64,000 bases of DNA from Solen grandis (taxonomy: Eukaryota; Mollusca; Bivalvia; Adapedonta; Solenidae): positions 10,842,035-10,906,034 of the forward strand of contig CM037795.1 in NCBI GenBank assembly GCA_021229015.1, in the 5' to 3' direction. Each line of letters begins with the position of its first letter. Position 1 is the first letter of the stretch. The notes beneath the pieces are model-generated. The model was not told where the DNA came from, searched no databases, and saw only the letters and a list, made by a program, of their open reading frames with translations. The translations under genes were made by a program, and so were the position numbers. Positions 58,364 through 64,000 of this stretch are shown piece by piece.

Positions 58364-58711
58364 AATAAATCATTTTAAAACGCAGGGAGCATGGAGTCGA
58401 ATCTGTCCCCAGATTCATACCTTGTTTTCTTTTACAAGAGTACTTGTCCAATCCCCGAATTGGATGGGCAATTAGATGTTTGGGGTAAAACGTTTGATTG
58501 TCATATATTTCAGAATTGTTCCATGGATTCAGAATAGAGGCCGGCTCAAGCAGCACCAGTTTCCCAACGTTGTGTTATGAACACCCAGACAGACCCGGGG
58601 AGGAGGTCATGGAGGTGACGTGTACCAGTCCAGTGACCACTCGTCATCTGAGGGTTATATTTCGTGACCAGTACGAGAGGATAGCGCTGTGTGAGGTGGA
58701 CATATATGGAG
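48468..58711 (+). CDS. Secreted or membrane protein with EGF-like and fucolectin/F5-8C-like domains (3'-incomplete)
   Basis: Four exons join in phase 1: 48468-48540 (signal peptide), 53885-54037 (EGF-like), 56696-56911 and 58514-58711 (two halves of a fucolectin-type, FTP/F5-8C-like domain). FTP domains often bind fucose or other glycans; binding is not shown here. The last donor (GTAGAC) is open and no later exon is recognised, so the C-terminal part lies beyond the window or in the gap. Molluscan proteins with signal, EGF and FTP parts can continue into EGF arrays, a membrane span and sometimes a PTP region, so a paralog of the upstream RPTP is plausible but unproven. Confidence 0.8.
48717..49045. 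repeat. Palindromic minisatellite in intron 1
   Basis: About seven units of roughly 40-46 bp with the core 'gacattcaaaatctgaatgt' plus 'ccaatgtcgtgaatgtcgtg'. The part 'gacattca..tgaatgtc' is itself a palindrome, so every unit can form a small hairpin. Antisense frames here are repeat artefacts. Confidence 0.93.
49618..49780 (+). mobile_element. SINE tail, headless copy
   Basis: Shares 'ggtccggtgtaagga', 'tgatatcatgccacatgtct' and 'gtgatactgcagtgtggcag' with the 8432 SINE; head missing. Confidence 0.75.
49860..50020 (-). mobile_element. tRNA-like SINE head, reverse
   Basis: The sequence 'ggcggacattctaaccactc' followed by 'ggctaacggg' is the reverse of an A-box-like tRNA head. The B-box is poorly kept. 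Confidence 0.55.
50030..52690. other. Intron of the second gene, no element recognised
   Basis: AT-rich. An open frame at 51149-51538 (129 codons) is rich in Ile, Tyr and Asn, with no recognised domain or splice support. Confidence 0.45.
52698..52939. mobile_element. Foldback MITE, copy 1
   Basis: Ends are TTAACCCTTTTCCTCATA and its inverse GAGGGAAAGGGTTAA. Inside, at about 52842-52905, 'aacagcataaaacctgatca' pairs with 'tgatctggttttatgctgtt' across 'cctgcgagttactcgcagg', a strong hairpin. Another copy lies reversed at 60500-60732. Confidence 0.92.
53885..54037 (+). CDS. Second gene, exon 2: EGF-like module
   Basis: 153 nt, phase 1-1, between TTTTACAG and GTAAGT. It encodes CPPHGYYNIPSFGENC, CHC, and SGKCSTGCARGWMGPGC, a MEGF-type module like those of the RPTP gene. 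Confidence 0.87.
54194..54318 (-). mobile_element. tRNA-like SINE head, reverse, with (AC)n tail
   Basis: The reverse strand reads 'ttggctcagtagttagagta' and 'ggtacgatcccgg', A- and B-box-like, followed by the (GT)n/(AC)n run at 54194-54234. Confidence 0.6.
54693..55150. repeat. Minisatellite 'gagataataagtcgagggaac'
   Basis: About twenty units of about 20-21 bp mixing 'gagataataagtcgag' and its inverse 'ctcgagataataagt'-like half, so units face both ways. An inverted block of the same repeat lies at 56357-56478, with two SINE heads between. Open frames here are repeat artefacts. Confidence 0.93.
55603..55780 (+). mobile_element. tRNA-derived SINE
   Basis: Head 'ggtggcggagtggttagagc' with 'gtgggtttgatccgcgg'; tail 'gactggttggcccggtgtca' and 'ggtatcatgccatatgtcta'. 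Same family as 8432. Confidence 0.85.
55976..56056 (-). mobile_element. tRNA-like SINE head, reverse
   Basis: Contains 'gggatcgaacccacgac' and 'gacgctctaaccactcagtc', the reverse of the head at 55603. The two heads face each other about 300 bp apart. Confidence 0.8.
56357..56478. repeat. Minisatellite, inverted block
   Basis: Units 'ctcgagataataagt' and 'ctcgttccctcgacttatta' match the array at 54693-55150 in the opposite sense. Confidence 0.9.
56629..56659. repeat. (GTT)n microsatellite before an exon
   Basis: About ten GTT units, ending about 37 nt before the exon at 56696. Confidence 0.95.
56696..56911 (+). CDS. Second gene, exon 3: fucolectin-like domain, first half
   Basis: 216 nt, phase 1-1, between TTGGCAG and GTATAA. 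It encodes DFATLAVDGDSSTCSRTGT, then HYWRIEFDRDFYIVGLMLYI, matching the 'A.DG....C..T......WW.V.L...Y.I..V.I' plan of FTP/F5-8C domains. The second Trp is Tyr here. Confidence 0.85.
57213..57445 (-). mobile_element. tRNA-Leu/Ser-like SINE, reverse copy
   Basis: Contains 'tagcgacgtccagctaatta', 'gtagaaccaccgacctaccg' and 'ggattcgaacccacg', the reverse of the 12284 SINE. The 5' end of the head is partly lost. Confidence 0.85.
57446..58310. other. Intron of the second gene, no element recognised
   Basis: AT-rich intron, ending in a C-run and (CT)n microsatellite at about 58312-58360. Confidence 0.5.
58514..58711 (+). CDS. Second gene, exon 4: fucolectin-like domain, second half
   Basis: 198 nt, phase 1-1, between ATTTCAG and GTAGAC. 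It encodes SFPTLCYEH, then VTCTSPVTTRHLRVIF, then IALCEVDIYGG, the typical LCE(V/I).(V/I)YG end of this domain family. Confidence 0.87.
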
Positions 58712-59405
58712 GTAGACAAATAAATCGCCGGTAGAAAATGGCAACAATATTTGTTACTGTTTAAGATTAGTCTGTGGTAGGAGAACTCAGTGAAATGTAA
58801 AAATGTAAACTAATGAATAAGGCACAAAATAATTTTTTTCTTCGAAAACAAAAATGAAAATAATACTTGCATGTTTACCGGTAGTGCTATCAAGGAAAAT
58901 AAACTTTTAAAAAAAATGCGTTACGAATGGATTCTTGGACAAGAAGAAAAACAAATAACTGCTAAATCCATCTCCGTTGATTACCTGTTATTAAATAAAA
59001 CTGTATTAACAAAAGAAAATGCGCAAGCATTCTGAAATATTTTGAACCTAGCTGGCTGGTATTTTGGAAATCGCCCAGTTGCAAATATATGATAAAAAAT
59101 CTCTCTATAAATATATTATTGGTCCAGCGGGAAAGATGTTTGCCAACAGAAGTTGTCAGCGAGGGCTGTGGGATGTTTATAAATTTAGATACATCTTTTT
59201 TCAGCTTAAGATACACGTTGTGTGTATATATATATATATAATTATATATATATATATTGAATAACATCTGTTTACCTATATTAGATAAATGAAATTGAAA
59301 AAAAAAAACTTTCATAAGAATAATGATCGAAAGTTTATTGTTTAAGATTTGCTTCCACATATTGATATAAATTTTTTAAAAAAAAAAAAAACTGTAGGCA
59401 AGAGA

Positions 59406-59505
59406 NNNNNNNNNNNNNNNNNNNNNNNNNNNNNNNNNNNNNNNNNNNNNNNNNNNNNNNNNNNNNNNNNNNNNNNNNNNNNNNNNNNNNNNNNNNNNNN
59501 NNNNN
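59406..59505. other. Assembly gap (100 N)
   Basis: One hundred N bases. Exons of the second gene could be hidden here. Confidence 0.99.
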
Positions 59506-59745
59506 TTTCCCCCCTTTTTCCCCTCATAGAGGAAACCATGAAAAACCAAAGCAAAACCATAAAAACCAGATAAAGGGTAACTCGCAGGCTGATCATTTTT
59601 TAAATGCTTTTCGCTGCTCCTCAGTGGTCGGAAATGGGGTTTTTTGAAATTTAAAAACTTGGAAAGGGTTTTAAACTGGGGTTTTTCTGCAGATCAGGCT
59701 TTTTTGTGGTACCAACTGAGTGGTAAAAAAATGAGTCAGAGATGC
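59506..59745. mobile_element. Foldback MITE, noisy copy at gap edge
   Basis: Aligns with the 60500-60732 copy ('cctcatagaggaaaccatg', 'actcgcaggctgatca', 'ctgcagatcaggct') but with many lengthened homopolymers ('ttttttg', 'aaaaaaatg'), as expected of uncorrected sequence next to a gap. Confidence 0.8.
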
Positions 59746-59879
59746 AATGTGCTGGGCGGTAAATCCATTGTCTCCAGTTATTGAAGAGTTGTGTTAAGTC
59801 TTGTAACATTTTCTTCCGTCAAGACAATGTGTTGTTAGGTGCTATTTTTGTTATGTTTAGTCCTTAAATTAAACTGGCA

Positions 59880-60490
59880 AGAGGAAATAAAATTATGCTA
59901 AGTCACAATAATATAATGCTGGGCATTACAGATATTTTCAGTTATAAAACTATTCTGATCGTTGTTTTATTATTATGTTCAGCCATGAAAATAAACTGTG
60001 TAATTCCATCATTATGTTCAGCTGAGGTTGTATATAAGTGAGTGATACTTTCATTGTATTCAGTCTGAATAACAGTGTTTGGTGAAATAGTCATAATGTA
60101 GTCGTGAAAAATAACTGTCAACTGGTGACATCATTATATTTAATTAAATTATGTTGGATTTAGTGGTACTGTAATTATGTTAAGATAAAGAAATATGTTG
60201 GTGTGTAAAGAAGTCATTATGTTCAGTCGAGAACGCCTTTTATGTTCAGTTCAATGGTGATCTGCTCGGTGCAAAGGCCGCTATGCTGTCTTCTGATATA
60301 TGCTGTTCGGCGCTTAGATCATTATCCTCAGTTAAGATAGCATTATACTAGGTATAGTGTCATTATTTTTAGTTGATATAATATAGTGTTCAGTGTAGCT
60401 GTCATGTTGTACAGTAAGCAAAAGAGCTGTTGTGATGAGCTGTCTTAAGTTTTGTTAAAATAATAATCTGTTCAGTAATACTATTCTTAT
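59880..60490. repeat. Degenerate satellite, 'tcattatgttcagt' core
   Basis: 'attatgttcag' and variants recur about every 35-60 bp (near 59972, 60010, 60172, 60216). The reverse core 'gaacataatga' fills 63280-64000. Confidence 0.65.
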
Positions 60491-60499
60491 TTTTAGTGA

Positions 60500-60732
60500 T
60501 TAACCCTTTCCTCATAGAGGAAACCATGAAAATACCTATGCGAACAGCATAAAACCAGATCAAGTAACTCGCAGGCTGATCAGGTTTTATGCTGTTCGCT
60601 GCTCCTCAGTGGTCTGGAAATGAGGATTTTGTAATTAATTTGGTAAGGTTTAACTGTGGTTTTCTGCAGATCAGGCTTTATGTGGTACCTACTGAGTGCG
60701 TCAAAATGAGTCTATATGAGGGAAAGGGTTAA
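60500..60732. mobile_element. Foldback MITE, copy 2
   Basis: Ends TTAACCCTTTCCTCATA and GAGGGAAAGGGTTAA. Internal hairpin formed by 'gaacagcataaaaccagatc' and 'gatcaggttttatgctgttc'. Reverse orientation relative to copy 1. Confidence 0.92.
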
Positions 60733-60814
60733 GATGTGTTTGTTCATTTTGATACTATGTCGGGTTGGTCATAAGATGTGTTTGTTCATTTTGATACTAT
60801 GTCGGGTTGGTCAT
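60731..60814. repeat. Perfect 42-bp tandem duplication
   Basis: The unit starting 'aagatgtgtttgttcatttt' occurs twice in a row without change, right at the edge of MITE copy 2. Confidence 0.95.
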
Positions 60815-61129
60815 CCCTCATTATATGTTTCACATTCCAAATATTTTCTTTGGATCATTTCAACAGTATCGTTTTTTTATTGTATGTAATATGGATAAAC
60901 ATAAACATATTGCTGTATTTCAAAGAAAAAACAAGATGTGTTCGAGAAGCACTATGCCTCCGTTTGAGCTCTCAGGTGTTAAATAACTGATGCTAATTGA
61001 AAGCCATTCATGAATGGAATATACAGACGTTATTCCATATAGTAATGAGGCAATCCTTACGACCAAAAATAAAAAAAAAAAAAATAAGATAATTTAAAAA
61101 AGAAACATGACAGAGTTATGTTCCATAAT

Positions 61130-61570
61130 TATAACCCTTCTACTTCTCACTATTTATTCATATTTTAAGTTTCAAATCAATACCTTGTATAGTTTATGAG
61201 TTATGCTCCCAACAAAAAATGGGAAAAAGGTTAAAATAAAGGGAGATAATAAAAAAAAGATAAGGTAGAGTTATAGTTCTTGATCTCTTACCTTTCTTAG
61301 TTTCTCACTTATAAATGAAGGGAATTAATTAAAAGGTAAGGTTTTGATTTTGCCTCCCAATCTAAATCTTTATATGCTAAGTATCAAGTCAATACCTGGA
61401 ATAATTATGAGTTATGCTCTGAACAAAAATTGAAAAAAGGGGTGGGAAGAATAATTAAAATTTTGACAAGGAAGAGTTATGATTCTTAGTCACTGCACTT
61501 CACCTAGTGGCATTCTATTCATATATGAAGTTTCAAGTCAATACCATTTATAGTTCTCAAGTTACGGCCA
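61130..61570. repeat. Degenerate tandem repeat
   Basis: 'tttcaagtcaatacct' followed by 'gagttatgctc' recurs near 61170, 61383 and 61531, about 150-215 bp apart. Confidence 0.6.
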
Positions 61571-62935
61571 ATGTTAAAGTTCGACAAAAACCAACAACCA
61601 ACACAACGATATGCAAAAAAATATGCCCGATAATACTGGACATACGGGCGCAATAAATACACCAAATGGTAGCATGTAACTAATACATAATATTTATATA
61701 CAGTAATTAACATAATCTGTAAATTGATCATTATAGTGCAGTAGAAATTCATATTATGGTACTAGTTTCTTAAAGCTTACATTCTAGATTAATTTTTCAG
61801 AGACATTCCATAATATGTGGATAACTGACACTTGTTGGTGTACAAAGACCCATACGATACATAATGATTGTAATTGTGTTCAAAAAATCGTATCTGAGTT
61901 TTTCATTAGAGATTCAAATGGAATATAGTTAGTTTACATTTCATTAGTGGAGTTTGACTCATTATTTGCGGATGAAATCCATTTGCATACTCTGATAATT
62001 GATATTAAATAATGTTCAGTGACTGGCGGAATTCTCCTTATGTGTACTTCTAGCATTAAATTCGCGGATATTTTCATTATGTTGATTGTCGTTTGGAGTT
62101 GGTTAGGTATTTCCGATTGAATGGATAGTTACGATTATAACGAATTCCTGATTCGAACGATTAAAGTGGGAAATGCTTTTAAAACACGAATTTAAACTGG
62201 GTCTATTGAATGCAAACAGAAAAGGATTTCACTACGGACCTGACAATTTAAAGGTCTAAAGTTCTCTCTCTCAAAAATATCGTAAAAATGTTCGGTTTTA
62301 ATACCCAGAAAAACACTCTCTCACTAATTTTTCATGTCGTGAATCCATAACGGCAGTCACAGTTTTACACGAGAGAATAATTTATCGATTATGGACAGTT
62401 TGAAAATTATCTCTTGTTGGTGGTTTTCCCCTCATGTTATTTGTAATTTAAATCAGCATTCCATAACGATCAGATATTTCAAATTTAATTGAAAATAATA
62501 GGAAAATGATATCTAATAAACAAATTTAAAAATAATAAAATTATTTAGATTCATCACATTGCTGCAAATTAGTTTGCAGACGAATCTACCATTACTTGGC
62601 CAATATATGAAATTTCGGTGTCGTGCAAAAGAATTACTCGGAATAAAATTCCAATTCGTAATTAAATCCGGCAATATACGGAATCATTCGGAAATTATTA
62701 CCAACATCTACAAGAATCTACCGCACATAAGAATTAACCGCAAATAATCTAGAAGCACACATATTAAGGAAACGCATGTTACAACATAGTATTTTATTAC
62801 AGCGTGAAAAAAAGATAAGAACATTATGAAATAGGTGTGATAATATAAAGTCTGAAGAGAATCACATTAGGGTAACGATTACAAAATATTTTAAAGTTAC
62901 ATATTATTGTTAAGCACAGTATAACTTTTATCAAT
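61571..62935. other. No gene seen
   Basis: AT-rich DNA with no recognised exon or element. Confidence 0.5.
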
Positions 62936-62989
62936 ACTACTAAAAACATAACAAATCTACATTATATATTGGTCTTTGCACTGCATTCA

Positions 62990-63190
62990 AGATAGCACCA
63001 CCATATATAAGAATAGTTCTACTACACATAACCAAGAATGTACAGCATATAAAGAAACTAGTACCACACATAATGGAATTTCTACTGCACATAATGAAAT
63101 ATCTACCACATATAATGAAATATCTACTGCATATAATACAATATCTACTGCATGTAATGAAATAACTACCGCATATAAGCAAATATGTCA
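62990..63190. repeat. 21-bp minisatellite
   Basis: About nine units like 'tataatgaaatatctactgc' plus A. Because 21 is a multiple of three, both strands stay open and one reads a seven-residue repeat (STAYNEI type). No start context or splice support suggests a gene. Confidence 0.88.
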
Positions 63191-63279
63191 TGATAAGACG
63201 GTCATGGCGTTCCATATTTTACCAACCAAACACTATCGCAATTGAATAAATTTACGTTATCACCCAGCAGTTCATTTGC

Positions 63280-64000
63280 ACGACTGAACACGATGGGATA
63301 TGTACTTGACAACACTTAAATAAACTTATCACAATGTTGTCGGCAGTCACTAGGACGTTTTCAAAACTGAATATAATGACAATAGCACCAAACAGCATAC
63401 TACTTCAACCGAACACAATAACAGTACCACTCCACAACACACTAACGTAACTGAACTTCTTTTCTTAACGAGCAAAATTATTTTAACACCCAACAACATA
63501 TTATTGTAACAGAACATAGTGATAGTACCACCCAATCAGACATTATCGCAACAGAATAATATAACAGTAATGTCTGTAGCACCCGACAGGCTAATACTGT
63601 AATTGAAAATAATACATGCATACGTATCGCTCAGTAATACGCTGTCACAACAACACATAATGATACTAATACTCAACAGTTTATTTTAATGACTGAACAT
63701 GATACATGGAGCAGCAAATAGCATATTATTACAACTGAAGACAAGAACTACAACACCTAATAGCACATCAACTGGACTTAACATAATTTGTAACAACTTG
63801 CCAGCTCAGTGTAAGGACTGAACATAACAATTAGTGCACCTAACAACACATTGCATCGGCAAAAGAAAATATTCGAGCACTTAACATAACACTCAGTAAC
63901 TGACACATTGGAATTACTACCCAACACTTTGTATCTCGCACTTAACAGAACACTAACTGACCATCAATATCAGTCGTTCTCAACAAAAGACAGTTCTGAC
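63280..64000. repeat. Degenerate satellite, reverse of 59880-60490
   Basis: 'gaacataatga' type cores with 'agtaccacccaacaacata' type blocks recur throughout to the window end. Orientation is opposite to the block at 59880-60490. Confidence 0.65.

Overview
The window looks like nuclear DNA of a mollusc, most likely a bivalve. It is AT-rich, its genes are split into small exons with GT/AG introns, and it is full of tRNA-derived SINEs, foldback MITEs, Tc1/mariner elements, a LINE and tandem repeats of kinds common in bivalve genomes. The phylum call is inference; the sequence names no species. Two 100-N assembly gaps lie at 9306-9405 and 59406-59505.

Region 1 (1-9305): no gene recognised. It holds several degenerate repeat families, a 190-bp MITE, a roughly 175-bp tandem array and a tRNA-like SINE.

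Region 2 (about 9406-40500, + strand): most of a receptor-type protein tyrosine phosphatase (RPTP) gene, its 5' end missing. Eight laminin/MEGF-type EGF exons, nearly all phase 1-1, are followed by a transmembrane exon, a tyrosine-rich juxtamembrane segment, a catalytically complete PTP domain D1 (P-loop [13 protein letters not shown] loop) and a degenerate D2 (P-loop QCLDGATRSG, WPG instead of WPD). The first three EGF exons sit in very recent tandem copies of about 1.3-1.6 kb and encode the same peptide. The sixth EGF exon has a 1-nt deletion. The end of D1 can be read either into a stop codon or, through a weak donor, into D2. The 3' end has two candidate terminal exons, one carrying a Y-A-N tail like the Grb2-binding tail of vertebrate PTP-alpha. 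The introns carry a broken Tc1 transposase, an antisense LINE with ORF1, endonuclease and RT pieces, and several tandem repeats.

Region 3 (about 40500-48250): intergenic, with a nearly complete but dead mariner (TIRs and TA target duplication visible) broken internally by a SINE fragment, plus further repeats.

Region 4 (48276-58711, + strand): the 5' part of a second secreted or membrane gene: TATA-like box, signal-peptide exon, one EGF-like exon, and two exons that together make a fucolectin/F5-8C-like (FTP) domain. It ends in an open donor, so the gene goes on past what can be recognised here. Its ectodomain type suggests a paralog of the first gene's family, but no phosphatase part is visible.

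Region 5 (58712-64000): repeats only, including MITE copies, a 21-bp minisatellite and two degenerate satellite blocks in opposite orientation. Together the genes suggest a cell-surface recognition and phosphotyrosine signalling locus, possibly a tandem cluster.
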